Shown here in pieces: positions 17,121 to 26,321 of a DNA stretch of 64,000 nucleotides. This DNA is from Desulfurivibrio sp044068515 (GTDB lineage Bacteria > Desulfobacterota > Desulfobulbia > Desulfobulbales > Desulfurivibrionaceae). Under the pieces are notes generated by a model. That model searched no databases, was not told the DNA's origin, and saw only the letters and a list, made by a program, of their open reading frames with translations. Numbering within the stretch: position 1 is the stretch's first letter; each line of letters starts with the position of its first letter. Location of the stretch: positions 62,001 through 126,000 of the forward strand of contig NZ_JBIPKI010000001.1 of the NCBI RefSeq assembly GCF_044068515.1. The letters run 5' to 3'. The position numbers and the translations under genes were made by a program.

Positions 17121-19321
17121 ATCCTGTTCAAGATAAAGAAAGTCCGGCAATTTACAACAGCCGGCTTATTGACACCTATCTTAAGCTGATTAAGCGTAAA
17201 TATAGTTTTGTCAATATCGGTGAACTATTGAGCTATGCCGGGATGGAGGCATATGAGGTGGCCGACCAAGGGCACTGGTTCACCCAGGAACAGGTCAATC
17301 GGTTTTCTGAAAAGGTACGGGAATTGACCGGTAATCCCAATATCGACCGGGAGGCCGGCCGCTATTCCGCCTCGCCGGAAGCTATCGGTATCATGCGCCA
17401 GTATATTCTGGGAATGATGGACCCAGGTAGAGTGTATGAATTGCTTAGCGGGTTGGTAGCGGGCAATTTTACCAGATCGGCTGAATACAAGGCGAAAAAA
17501 GTCGGCCCTAATAAGGTGGAAATTGTCGTTACTCCTCGGGCAGGTTACCGCGAAGAACCTTATCAGTGCGAAAGCCGCATGGGCTATTTTGAAGCCATAG
17601 CCAATATTTTCAACCACAAGGTTCTTGAAATTGAACACCCTGAGTGCATGTTTCGCGAGGGGAAAGTCTGTCACTACACTATTTCTTGGAAAAAAAGCTT
17701 ATCTGATCAGTTGAAGATGACAAGAATAATTGCCGGAGGAGCCGCTTTGCTTGCCTTTTCCGGTTATGCCGTTGTTGACCCCAGCTTGGCCTTTAACAGT
17801 ATTTTGCCCTTGGCTGTCATCATGATGCTGATTATTTCCTTGATGGTGGAGAAGGTTGAAAAAAAGGAGTTGTCAGGAGTTCTTGATAATTTTCGCGGGT
17901 CAACGGACAAACTGGTTGAGCAAACCAACATAAATTACAACAATGCTTTGATGACCAACGAGATCGGGCAGGTCATCAGCCGGCAGAATAGTATGCACAT
18001 GGAGGAGTATGCGGACAGCCAGGTTAATATTGAAAAAATCATGCAGAATGTGGTCCAGGTTTTCGAGAAAAGGCTCGATTACAGAAGGGGTTTGGTGCTG
18101 CTGGCCAATCGCGATAAGACCAAGTTGGAATTGAAGGCCGTCTTTGGTTACGAAGATCATATTAAATTGCTGGAAAAAGTCACCTTTCACCTGGATCGGC
18201 CCGAATCGCAGGGAGTTTTCGTGGTCAGCTTCCGGGAACAAAAACCCTTTCTGATCAACGATCTGGCAGAGATTGAAGATAAACTTTCCCTGCGCAGCTT
18301 GGCCTTGGCAAAAAAATTGGGGGCCAAATCATTCATCTGTTGTCCGATTGTCTGCGATGGTGAGTCGGTTGGTGTGCTGGCGGTGGACAACCCCCGTTCG
18401 AACCGTCCCCTGGTTAACAGCGACATGAGCCTGCTCATGGGGATCGCGCCGATGATCGGCATCAGCATTCGCAACGCCGAGTTCCTCGATGCTCGCAACC
18501 GGCAGTTCAAGTCGTTGATGCAATTGCTGGCTGCAACCATCGACGCTCGAGACTCCTTGACCGCCGGCCATTCCGAAAAGGTTACCGAATACGCTGTTGG
18601 CATCTGCCAGGAGATGGGTTTGCCGGCCAATTATCGGGAAATGATCCGGGTCGCCGCTCTTCTTCACGATTATGGCAAGATCGCGGTTCCCGATGCAGTC
18701 CTCAAGAAGAATGGGCGTTTAACGGAAACGGAGTATGAGGTTGTCAAGACCCACAGTGAAAAGACCCGTGAAATCCTTGAGCAGATCAGGTTTGAGGGCA
18801 TTTTTGTGCAAGTACCCGAGGTAGCCGGGGCCCATCATGAAAAAATTGACGGCAGCGGTTACCCGAAAGGACTTAAGGGGAAGGAGATTCCACTGGGAGC
18901 CAAAATTATCGCGGTGGCTGACTTCTTCGAGGCAATTACCGCCAAAAGGCACTATCGCGAGCCTATGCCACTGGAAGTAGCCTTCCGGTTGCTTCATGAA
19001 AAGAGTGGTATTCATTTCGACCACAAAATCGTCGAGGCCTTCAGCCGCTACTTCTTGAAATCTCATCTGGAGGGAGCCCCGGCGGGAAGTCGGCCTGGTT
19101 TTTGGCTGCCCCGCCCGGCCGAGCTTTCTGCTTTGGTTAAAGATAAGCTCAAAACCAGCGAAACCGACCTTATTGTCGATGCAATTGTCAGATCGTCCAA
19201 CCAGGATCCTGCCGCAGAGCTTCAGCCGGACTTCGTCCCCGAAGCCGCTGACAATCAGGAGAAAGGGCCCGATGACGAGGGCCGGGTGGTCTGGCTGGAT
19301 CGCTACAAGGCTGGCAGATAA
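17117..19321 (+). CDS. HD-GYP domain c-di-GMP phosphodiesterase with V4R-like, membrane and GAF domains
   Basis: The protein has 734 residues, and its start overlaps the PilZ gene stop (ATGA). Residues 1-190 form a sensory domain ending in ECMFREGKVCHYTISW, a Cys-containing pattern like V4R-type ligand domains. Two hydrophobic segments follow near 205-245. A GAF domain runs from about 300 to 460. The HD-GYP domain starts near 470: DARDSLTAGHSEKV, HDYGKI near residue 516, GAHHEKIDGSGYPKGLKG near 575 and VADFFEAITAKRHYR. HD-GYP enzymes hydrolyse c-di-GMP to pGpG or GMP, and the metal-binding HD and the GYP are both intact here. The ligand sensed by the N-terminal and GAF domains is unknown. Confidence 0.92.
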   Translation: MNPVQDKESPAIYNSRLIDTYLKLIKRKYSFVNIGELLSYAGMEAYEVADQGHWFTQEQVNRFSEKVRELTGNPNIDREAGRYSASPEAIGIMRQYILGMMDPGRVYELLSGLVAGNFTRSAEYKAKKVGPNKVEIVVTPRAGYREEPYQCESRMGYFEAIANIFNHKVLEIEHPECMFREGKVCHYTISWKKSLSDQLKMTRIIAGGAALLAFSGYAVVDPSLAFNSILPLAVIMMLIISLMVEKVEKKELSGVLDNFRGSTDKLVEQTNINYNNALMTNEIGQVISRQNSMHMEEYADSQVNIEKIMQNVVQVFEKRLDYRRGLVLLANRDKTKLELKAVFGYEDHIKLLEKVTFHLDRPESQGVFVVSFREQKPFLINDLAEIEDKLSLRSLALAKKLGAKSFICCPIVCDGESVGVLAVDNPRSNRPLVNSDMSLLMGIAPMIGISIRNAEFLDARNRQFKSLMQLLAATIDARDSLTAGHSEKVTEYAVGICQEMGLPANYREMIRVAALLHDYGKIAVPDAVLKKNGRLTETEYEVVKTHSEKTREILEQIRFEGIFVQVPEVAGAHHEKIDGSGYPKGLKGKEIPLGAKIIAVADFFEAITAKRHYREPMPLEVAFRLLHEKSGIHFDHKIVEAFSRYFLKSHLEGAPAGSRPGFWLPRPAELSALVKDKLKTSETDLIVDAIVRSSNQDPAAELQPDFVPEAADNQEKGPDDEGRVVWLDRYKAGR

Positions 19322-19447
19322 AGGGCGCATTCACATAATAATAGAGGGCAAAAGGGCCGCCTTGTCCGCCCGGGCAAGAGATCGCCATGCTATGTTTCCC
19401 CAGTCTTTTGGGGAGCCGAGTCAAACCGGGGTCTAAAGTGCCAGTTT

Positions 19448-20257
19448 TTATCGCTCTGGCTTACGGCCCCGACAGCAGATGACCGGGGTATAGGTAAATC
19501 TCCTCGGGTCGGCAAAACTCCGCTTGAATTCATCATAGAATTCTTCATATCCACCCTGGTACTCGTCCAGGGAAAATCCGAAATTCCTCACCCCCACCTC
19601 TACTTTTTTAGTCCAGTTAAACTCGTCGGTTTTGTTGATGGGCCCATAAATAAGGTGATGTGCCGTCAGGTCAACATTGATCTCTTCATAACCCAGGTCG
19701 TACAGGAAGGAATATAATTTGCGGCCCACATAGGGGTCGAAATCCGCATTTTCTTCCAAATGTTTTGCCAGGGCCTGGATGGTTCTTTCCATTCTGGGGG
19801 GGAGACCATAATGGCTTAGGCAGTTGTAGTCCAAGTCAATGAGACAAAGAATGCCGCCTGGCTTGATCAGGCGGTCCAGGTTTTTGACCAGGTCGAAACT
19901 GTGAGTGAGATAGTACTCCAGCAAAAAACGTACCCAGATGAAATCATAAGTACCAATATCATCCAGCGGCCCCAGGGCCGCCCGGCGCAGGAATTCGATG
20001 CCTGGCCGGCCATAGTGCTCAATGGCAAAATTGATCCGCTGCTCTGAGCTGTCAATACCAACCGCCGATCCACCCGGCTGGACGAGATCATATAGTTTGG
20101 AGGTGGTTTTACCACAACCACAGCCGATATCGGCAACCCTCATTCCCGGTTGCAGGCCGGCCCAAAGCGCTTGTCTTGCTGTGACATCATTGTCGGTCTT
20201 GAGATCAAGGCGTAGGGATTCTTCATCGTTTTCCATCAGATATTCGTTGTCAAGCAT
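19448..20257 (-). CDS. Class I SAM-dependent methyltransferase
   Basis: This is a 269-residue Rossmann methyltransferase. Motif I is VADIGCGCGKTTSKL near residue 42, followed by an acidic end of strand 2 in AVGIDSSEQR and motif IV in YDFIWVRFLLEYY. A post-I LIKPGGILCLIDLDYN block is also present. The C-terminal half (LYSFLYDLGYEEINVDLTAH) looks like a substrate domain. The target could be a small molecule or a quinone-like compound, since nothing in the sequence fixes it. It is a lone minus-strand gene between the HD-GYP gene and fadL, and it reads away from both the 467-base AT-rich region and fadL. Confidence 0.85.
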   Translation of the reverse strand: MLDNEYLMENDEESLRLDLKTDNDVTARQALWAGLQPGMRVADIGCGCGKTTSKLYDLVQPGGSAVGIDSSEQRINFAIEHYGRPGIEFLRRAALGPLDDIGTYDFIWVRFLLEYYLTHSFDLVKNLDRLIKPGGILCLIDLDYNCLSHYGLPPRMERTIQALAKHLEENADFDPYVGRKLYSFLYDLGYEEINVDLTAHHLIYGPINKTDEFNWTKKVEVGVRNFGFSLDEYQGGYEEFYDEFKRSFADPRRFTYTPVICCRGRKPER

Positions 20258-20724
20258 CCGGTGCTCCTGAAATATTCTGAAACTAGTGGGCCATTTAACA
20301 AAGTTTGCTTACTAGTCAAGTGTCTAAAGAATGGATAAACAAAAAAACGATATTTTAGCTAAGTAACTTGCCTAGTTCAAACCAGCATGATCCCAAAGCA
20401 TAATCTGTAAAGGTCTGAAAAAATAAAATTTAGACTTGAGCGGGCCAAATTTATGATTGCTTCCCGAGCAAATTGCTGTCGACTTCTTGTCTCCCTGCCG
20501 AGAGGAAAACAACTTAATTATTGCTAAATTGTTTCTGTTATCAATGTTTTAACTCAAAAGGTCCTTATTATTTGCAGAGTTTCGGGGAGATGATAATCGA
20601 TAGTGCCCCGCCCGCGAAACCTTTTTTGTTTGACAATCGTCATTGGCGATGATTTTATGAACGCCTCTTTGTGGTTTAAAGTATTGTTTTTATTCCTGTT
20701 GCCTGACAATATGGAGGATTAGTC
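20258..20724 (+). other. AT-rich intergenic region between divergent methyltransferase and fadL genes
   Basis: These 467 bases hold no convincing gene. The sequence is clearly more AT-rich than the flanks. It must contain the methyltransferase promoter (reading left) and the fadL promoter (reading right, annotated separately at 20630-20658). Confidence 0.6.
20630..20658 (+). promoter_or_regulatory. Candidate sigma-70 promoter of fadL with overlapping inverted repeat
   Basis: A perfect TTGACA lies at 20630-20635, followed by a 17-base spacer and TTTTAT at 20653-20658. Between and across the elements runs AATCGTC...GATGATT (20635-20654), an imperfect inverted repeat with 6 of 7 positions matching. 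It could be an operator for a fatty-acid-responsive repressor, but the regulator is unknown. fadL starts about 67 bases downstream. Confidence 0.45.
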
Positions 20725-21993
20725 ATGACGAGGCGGCCCGGCATTCATAGCTCAGTTTTGACAGCGGCTCTTGGCCTTCTGGTTTGTGCCCCCACCTTGG
20801 CGCAGGCGGGGGGATATGCGGTCTATACCCATGGGGCCTCGGCGTTGGGCCAGGGCAATGCGGTGGTTGCCAACGGCGATGATCCGTCGGTGATCTTCTT
20901 CAATCCTGCCCTGCTGAGTCAGCTCCCGGGCACCCAGGTGCAGGCGGGAACGACCCTGATTTTCTCCAGCGGGGATTTTCGCAGTGATCTTACCGGCCGG
21001 AGTTCTGATAAGGACAGCGATCTCTTCCTGCCCAGCACCTTTTATTTCTCCCACCGGTTCAATGACAAAGTGAGCGCCGGGCTTGGCGTCTTCAGTCCAT
21101 TCGGGCTCGGCAACGATTGGGGCAAGGAGTGGGAAGGGCGCTTCATCGCCACCAACTCGGAGTTGAAGAGCTTTAACGTCAACCCGGTGCTGTCGTTGCA
21201 GGTCAACCCCAAGCTGGCCTTGGCCGGCGGGCTTAACTTTATTTACCTCGACTCGACCCTCGAAAGGCAGCTGCGGGCCACCGCCCTCGGGATTCCGATC
21301 CCCGGCCTTGAAGTGGGCCAGAAATTCAGCGGCGACGGCACCGGGATAGGTTTCAACCTCGGCATGCTGCTGGATTTGACCGATGATCTGGCTTTGGGGG
21401 TCTCCTACCGCAGCGAAATCAAGGTGGATATCACCGGTGACGTGTCCTTTGCCACCCCTGAGGGCTTTCCGGTCCCCCTGCCGGGAATGCCCGGCAAAAC
21501 CGACCTGACCCTGCCCCAGCAGGCCTTTGCCGGGCTGTACTACAAGGGATTCGATCCCCTGACTTTCGAGGTCGGCCTGCTTTGGGAAGGCTGGTCGTCG
21601 TTTGAAGAACTCCGGATCGAGTTGCCCGATGGCTCGAGCACGGTCACTCCCCGCGACTGGAACAACTCCTTGGTCTACAACCTGGGCGTCCGTTACCGTC
21701 TCAATCCCACCGTCACCCTGTTGGCCGGTTATCTCTACGGCGAAACCCCGGTGCCGGACCACACCTTCGACCCCTCGATTCCCGATTCCGATACCCATCT
21801 CTTCAGCCTGGGTACCGATCTCAACTTCAACCGTTGCAAGGTTGCCTTCAGCTATGCCTACCAGCGTTTTGAAAGCCGGACCAAAAACAACCTGATCGGG
21901 GCGTCGCCGGTGGCGGAAAGTACCGATCTGGCCAACGGTACCTACAAGTCGGATCTGCACATGGTTGCCCTGGGCCTGACCTACCGTTTCTGA
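20725..21993 (+). CDS. Outer membrane long-chain fatty acid transporter, FadL/TodX family
   Basis: This is a 422-residue beta-barrel protein. It has an N-terminal signal peptide ending in TLAQA and the mature start GGYAVYTHGASALGQGNA that is characteristic of FadL proteins (N-terminal plug/hatch). The DDPSVIFFNPALLSQL block and alternating aromatic strands follow, and the C-terminus LGLTYRF ends in Phe as outer membrane barrels do. It would import long-chain fatty acids or other hydrophobic compounds. The acyl-CoA dehydrogenase/Etf genes at the window start could use such substrates, though they are 18 kb away. A GGAGG ribosome-binding site precedes the ATG, and a strong hairpin terminator follows. 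Confidence 0.92.
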   Translation: MTRRPGIHSSVLTAALGLLVCAPTLAQAGGYAVYTHGASALGQGNAVVANGDDPSVIFFNPALLSQLPGTQVQAGTTLIFSSGDFRSDLTGRSSDKDSDLFLPSTFYFSHRFNDKVSAGLGVFSPFGLGNDWGKEWEGRFIATNSELKSFNVNPVLSLQVNPKLALAGGLNFIYLDSTLERQLRATALGIPIPGLEVGQKFSGDGTGIGFNLGMLLDLTDDLALGVSYRSEIKVDITGDVSFATPEGFPVPLPGMPGKTDLTLPQQAFAGLYYKGFDPLTFEVGLLWEGWSSFEELRIELPDGSSTVTPRDWNNSLVYNLGVRYRLNPTVTLLAGYLYGETPVPDHTFDPSIPDSDTHLFSLGTDLNFNRCKVAFSYAYQRFESRTKNNLIGASPVAESTDLANGTYKSDLHMVALGLTYRF

Positions 21994-22000
21994 GTCCGCT

Positions 22001-22047
22001 GGCCGCCGCGGGGCCGCCATTGCCGAAGCCGACCCGCGGCGGCCTTT
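22001..22047 (+). terminator. Hairpin terminator after fadL
   Basis: A perfect 12-base stem (GGCCGCCGCGGG at 22001-22012 with CCCGCGGCGGCC at 22033-22044) closes a 20-base loop and is followed by only three Ts. The very stable GC stem right after the fadL stop supports termination despite the short T run. Confidence 0.65.
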
Positions 22048-22303
22048 CAACCTGGTCTGGCTGGAAACCCCAGAGGCCCTGACTCGCGCTGCGGCGGCGG
22101 AATTTTCCGCGGCGCGATAAGCAGTTGCGCCAGCTTTCCCGTCGCCACCATCCCGGAACAAATCCCCGCAGACCCTTGTCTTCTATTAAGCTCCGAACTT
22201 GCCAAAGTTGATATTGTGATTATGGTGTCGACTCACCCAAGACCTAGTGGCAATACACCTCTCAATCTGGTGCTTGCTGACCTTAACCTGCGAGGTTTGA
22301 GAT

Positions 22304-22495
22304 ATGCATAAAGTTAGCGGCAGAACCATCGATCTCTCCAAGGTCCGGACCGTGGTTTATCATCTGCCCAACGGTGACAGCTTCGCCGTTCCCATTGAAA
22401 ATTTCGATCCCTTTTTCGACTGGGGCCTGGGTAAGATCTGCGATACTTCGGAAATAGACGGATTCGTTCACTTTTTTCCCCGCGGCAACGCGTGA
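22304..22495 (+). CDS. Small hypothetical protein (63 aa)
   Basis: I do not recognise a family. The ORF begins MHKVSGRTIDLSKVRTVVYH and ends near a hydrophobic/aromatic stretch NFDPFFDWGLGKICD. Its stop overlaps the GTG start of the PHP phosphoesterase gene (GTGA), which suggests translational coupling and supports the ORF being real. A weak gaggt ribosome-binding site precedes it. The 256 bases upstream, between the fadL terminator and this ORF, contain no other gene that I can see. Confidence 0.5.
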   Translation: MHKVSGRTIDLSKVRTVVYHLPNGDSFAVPIENFDPFFDWGLGKICDTSEIDGFVHFFPRGNA

Positions 22496-23322
22496 ACCGG
22501 CCCGCGTTAGCAAACACCGGGCCGCTTTCCCGGCAATGGCCGGCCGGCGTTGCTCCTCTACTTGACTTATCCCGGGACAATCATGTCCATACCTCCCTTT
22601 GCCTGCACGCGGTCGGCGCCATGGAGGAGTATGTTGAGGCGGCCTTGGCCCGGGGCCTGACCGGGCTGGTTTTTCTCGAACATTTCGAGGCCGGGATCAC
22701 CTCTCCCCGCCGCACCTGGCTCACCGCTGAGGATTTCGCTTATTACCGGGAGGAGGGGGAGCGGCTGCGGCGGCGCTATGCCGGGCGGATTGACATCGGC
22801 CTGGGGGTGGAAGTGGGCTACAACCCCAAGGAGGTCGCGGCCACCAAGGCTTTCCTGGCCGCCCACCCCTGGGACCGGGTCGGAATATCCTGTCACTTCC
22901 TGGATATTGGCGGGCGCCACTATAACCTGCTGAGCCGGGATTCCCGCACCCTGGCGGTCTTCGACGCCTACGGAGTGGAGCAGGTGCTGGCCGCCTATTT
23001 CCAGTTGCTGGCGGAAGCGGTGGAACTGCTGCCGGGGACCGTGCTTTGTCACCTGGACGCGGCCCTGCGCCATCACCCGGAGGTGGCTCCGGCCCTGGCC
23101 TCCCAGATGGCTAACCCGGTTCTCGACCAGATCTTTACCGTCATGGCCGCCAGGGGAATGGCCCTGGAAATCAACACTTCGGGCTTCGATCATCGGCGTG
23201 GCCAAGCCTATCCCGCCCCCGAGCTGCTGGCCCGGGCCTTGGACCGCAACTTGGCGCTCTGCCCGGGTTCCGATGCCCACCGGCCCGAGGAAGTCGGTCG
23301 ATTTTTCTCCGAATTAATTTGA
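22492..23322 (+). CDS. PHP-domain phosphoesterase, histidinol-phosphatase (HisJ) type
   Basis: The 276-residue protein has the metal ligands of the PHP superfamily: the HxH in RDNHVHTSLC near residue 30, LEHFE, the HF in GISCHFLD, CHLDA and the terminal GSDAHRPEEVG. This pattern fits the HisJ/HisK-like branch, which removes phosphate from L-histidinol phosphate, but PHP proteins also include nucleases and other phosphatases. No histidine biosynthesis genes lie nearby, so the substrate is inferred only from family resemblance. The GTG start overlaps the preceding small ORF by four bases. Confidence 0.85.
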   Translation: MNRPALANTGPLSRQWPAGVAPLLDLSRDNHVHTSLCLHAVGAMEEYVEAALARGLTGLVFLEHFEAGITSPRRTWLTAEDFAYYREEGERLRRRYAGRIDIGLGVEVGYNPKEVAATKAFLAAHPWDRVGISCHFLDIGGRHYNLLSRDSRTLAVFDAYGVEQVLAAYFQLLAEAVELLPGTVLCHLDAALRHHPEVAPALASQMANPVLDQIFTVMAARGMALEINTSGFDHRRGQAYPAPELLARALDRNLALCPGSDAHRPEEVGRFFSELI

Positions 23323-23452
23323 GCGCCGGCCTTGTTGGGGACCGGGCCGCATCACGCCGGTCCGGACGGCTCCGGTTTTTACGCGCTATCTCCTGAGCGG
23401 GTAAACTACTGCGATGTTCGGCGATGCTCGGCGGAGCGAGGCCGCCGGAGCC

Positions 23453-23851
23453 TTAAGCCAGACTGATGATCAGGGGGATTTGATGCAGGGCTTTGGAGGC
23501 TTGCCGGGTCGCGCCCAGGCGCCACTCCTTGCAGGCGGCGGCGGGGCCCAGCACCTTGTCGATTTCCGTCACCAGTCCCTTGATATTGAGCAGGGGATGG
23601 CGGGAAAAAACCTCGGGCAGGCCATAGGTCAGGTTGCAGGCCAGGCATTTGCCGGGCCGTTCGTGCAGTTCAAGGCGGAACTCGAGGGTGTTATCGCTCG
23701 GGTCGTACTGTTTGAAGCTCAGCCTGATGTCGTAAGCCCCTTCGGCGGCATCACCCAGCAGGGCCTCGAAAAACTCGTCGGCCCGGCCCGGCGGCAGGAG
23801 TTCGGCCAGTTTGGCGGGGGTGAACAGTTGCTGGAGGGTGTCGTTGTTCAT
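23453..23851 (-). CDS. Conserved small protein of unknown function
   Basis: This is a 132-residue soluble protein. It starts MNNDTLQQLFTPAKLAELLPP after a GGAG ribosome-binding site. Notable is the RPGKCLACNLTYGLPEVFSRH block with a CxxC pair, followed by a hydrophobic C-terminus. It resembles a small protein that I recall from sulfate-reducing Desulfobacterota, often carrying an arbitrary homeobox-like name in databases, which should not be taken as function. No catalytic motif is evident. It is transcribed divergently from the UvrD-like helicase gene. Confidence 0.7.
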   Translation of the reverse strand: MNNDTLQQLFTPAKLAELLPPGRADEFFEALLGDAAEGAYDIRLSFKQYDPSDNTLEFRLELHERPGKCLACNLTYGLPEVFSRHPLLNIKGLVTEIDKVLGPAAACKEWRLGATRQASKALHQIPLIISLA

Positions 23852-24002
23852 GGTCGTATCTCCGGGGCTCTGGTTGAGATGGGCACGGGTACGGGAAAAC
23901 CAACAACCGCAGGCAAAATATAAGCGGGCATGATAGCAGCCTTGCCCGGAAGTTCAACTTTTTTCTCCGGCCCGCCCCGGTTCTGTGGTACATTGGCCTG
24001 CT

Positions 24003-26321
24003 ATGCAGCCTTCATTGTTTACCCTTGATCACCAGCTTGCAGGATCGCCTCCCGTCTCCCCCGCCGCCGCGACGGCCGCCTTGAATCCGGCCCAGCGGGA
24101 AGCGGTTTACGCCCCCGACGGCCCGATCCTGGTGATCGCCGGGGCCGGCAGCGGTAAGACCCGAACCCTGGTCCACCGCCTGGCCCACCTGGTGGAACGG
24201 GGGATAGCGCCGGAAAATCTGCTGCTGCTGACCTTTACCCGCAAAGCAGCCCAGGAAATGATCGCCCGGGCGGCTTACTTGCTGGCCGATTCCTCCTGCC
24301 GGCGGGTGACCGGGGGCACCTTCCATGCCGCCGCCAATCTGCTCCTGCGCCGTTATGCCCTCCACGTCGGCTTCCAGCCCAACTTCACCATCCTCGACCA
24401 GGCCGACGCCGAGGGAATTATCAACCTGCTCAAATCTTCCCTGGGCCTGGGTGGAGCGGGACGGCGCTTTCCTTCCCGGCGCCTGATTCTGGGCGTACTC
24501 AGCAAGGCGGTCAATACCGGAACGACGGTAAGTGATCTGCTGGAGGCCGAATACGGCCATCTGCTGGAATTTCTCGACGACATCCTGGCCATCGGCGAGC
24601 ACTACCGCAAGTTCAAGCAGGCCCATAATCTGATGGATTATGACGACCTGCTCGTTTACTGGCGGCTCCTGCTCCGGGAGCATCAGGCGGTTCGGGCTGA
24701 ACTGGCCCACCGTTTCGAGGCGATCCTGGTGGATGAGTACCAGGACACCAATCCCATTCAGGCCGAGATTGTCCGCCTGCTGGCCGCCCCCCGCAACAAC
24801 GTGATGGCGGTGGGCGACGACGCCCAGTCGATCTACAGTTTCCGGGGCGCCGATTTTCGCAATATCATGGAGTTTCCCCGTCATTTTCCCGGCACCCGGC
24901 TGATCAGGCTGGAAGAAAATTACCGCTCCACCCCGGAAATTCTCCATCTGAGCAACGCCATCATCGCCCCGGCTCCCGAACAGTACCGTAAGGAACTCTT
25001 CAGTCGCCTGGCCAACGGCGGCCGCCCGGTCCTCTACGCCGCGCGCAATGAGGGGGCCCAGGCCCGCTTCGTGGTGGAAAAAGTCCGTGAATTGCGGCAG
25101 CAGGGCCTGGCCGAGGCGGAGATCGCCGTGCTCTTCCGCTCCGGTTTTCATTCCTATAAGCTTGAACTGGAATTGGCCGCCCACGGGATCGCTTTTGAAA
25201 AACGGGGCGGACTCAAGCTGACCGAGTCGGCCCATATCAAGGACGTCCTGGCTCACTTCCGGGTCCTCTGCAACCCGGCCGATCGCCTGTCCTGGAACCG
25301 GATCCTGTTGCTGGTCGACAAGATCGGACCCAAAACCGCCCGCAATATCATCGACCGTTTTCCCTTCCCCGCCGAGGGGGACGACAACGAGGGCCTCCTG
25401 GCCGGCCACCTGGAAGTTCTGGCGGATTATCCCGCCGGCAAGTCCTGGCAGGCGGGTTTGCAAAAACTGCTGGAACTGTTGGGGGCTATGTCGGGCCGGG
25501 AGCTGGATCCCATGGCCCTGCTGGAGCTGGTGCTGGCCTACTATCAGCCGATTTTTCAGCGCCTCTACCCGGACGATTATCCCCGCCGCCAGCGAGACCT
25601 GGACCAGTTGCGGCCCCTGCTCAGCACTTACCACGATATCCGGGATTTCCTGGCCGATACGGCCCTCGATCCCCCGGCCCCGGATTCCGTCGCAACCGGT
25701 GCTGAACCGGGGCGGCTGGTCCTGTCCACCATTCATTCCGCCAAAGGCCTGGAGTGGGACAGCGTTTTCATCATCCACCTGGCCGAAGGCAAATTCCCCG
25801 CCGCCCAAGCGGAAGGGGACGACCAGTATGAAGAAGAAAGGCGCCTTTTCTATGTTGCCGCCACCCGCGCCAAACGCAACCTCTACCTGATCTTTCCCCG
25901 GGAAGTGGCGGGATACGACCGCCGCAGCAACCTGTGCGAACCCTCCTCCTTTCTCGGGGAGGTACCGCCCCGGCTGCTGCAAATCGCCGGCAGTTGCCCG
26001 GGCGCCGGTTTCCTCACCGCGGAGGGCTGGGCGACGGCTGGCCGGGGGGGAACCGACGTTGCTTCCCCCGCGAGTCGGACCGCTCCGGCAGGGCCCGGCA
26101 TCGCCGGGCCGGGCAAGCCCTGGCAGCCATCTGGTTCCCCCGTCGCCAGCGGCCAGGATGAGGAGGTAGAGGACTTGGCCGTCGGCATGCGGGTGCAGCA
26201 TCCCTTTTTCGGCCGGGGTACCCTGAGCAAAATGACCACCCCCCGGACCGTGGAAGTCAACTTCGACCGCCATGGCCGCAAAGTCCTGCACCTGGACTAC
26301 GCCAAACTGCGGAAGGCGTGA
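24003..26321 (+). CDS. UvrD/Rep family ATP-dependent DNA helicase
   Basis: This is a superfamily 1A helicase of 772 residues from ATG 24003. Motifs run in order: the Q motif and Walker A in LNPAQREAV ... IAGAGSGKTRT, LLLTFTRKAAQEM (Ia), VDEYQDTNPIQ (II), VGDDAQSIYSFRGA (III), LEENYRSTPEIL (IV), STIHSAKGLEWDSVF (V) and YVAATRAKRNLYL (VI). The last 45 residues (VGMRVQHPFFGRGTL onward) match the small Tudor-like DUF3553 domain that PcrA/UvrD proteins use to contact RNA polymerase. A Pro/Gly-rich linker separates the two. It unwinds DNA in repair or replication; I cannot tell UvrD from PcrA or Rep with certainty. Confidence 0.95.
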   Translation: MQPSLFTLDHQLAGSPPVSPAAATAALNPAQREAVYAPDGPILVIAGAGSGKTRTLVHRLAHLVERGIAPENLLLLTFTRKAAQEMIARAAYLLADSSCRRVTGGTFHAAANLLLRRYALHVGFQPNFTILDQADAEGIINLLKSSLGLGGAGRRFPSRRLILGVLSKAVNTGTTVSDLLEAEYGHLLEFLDDILAIGEHYRKFKQAHNLMDYDDLLVYWRLLLREHQAVRAELAHRFEAILVDEYQDTNPIQAEIVRLLAAPRNNVMAVGDDAQSIYSFRGADFRNIMEFPRHFPGTRLIRLEENYRSTPEILHLSNAIIAPAPEQYRKELFSRLANGGRPVLYAARNEGAQARFVVEKVRELRQQGLAEAEIAVLFRSGFHSYKLELELAAHGIAFEKRGGLKLTESAHIKDVLAHFRVLCNPADRLSWNRILLLVDKIGPKTARNIIDRFPFPAEGDDNEGLLAGHLEVLADYPAGKSWQAGLQKLLELLGAMSGRELDPMALLELVLAYYQPIFQRLYPDDYPRRQRDLDQLRPLLSTYHDIRDFLADTALDPPAPDSVATGAEPGRLVLSTIHSAKGLEWDSVFIIHLAEGKFPAAQAEGDDQYEEERRLFYVAATRAKRNLYLIFPREVAGYDRRSNLCEPSSFLGEVPPRLLQIAGSCPGAGFLTAEGWATAGRGGTDVASPASRTAPAGPGIAGPGKPWQPSGSPVASGQDEEVEDLAVGMRVQHPFFGRGTLSKMTTPRTVEVNFDRHGRKVLHLDYAKLRKA

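Noticed and set aside
19322..19447. Possible c-di-GMP riboswitch after the HD-GYP gene
   Set aside because: A GGGCAAA string and a CCCC/GGGG hairpin occur, but the GEMM core (GACGCAAAGCC) is missing.
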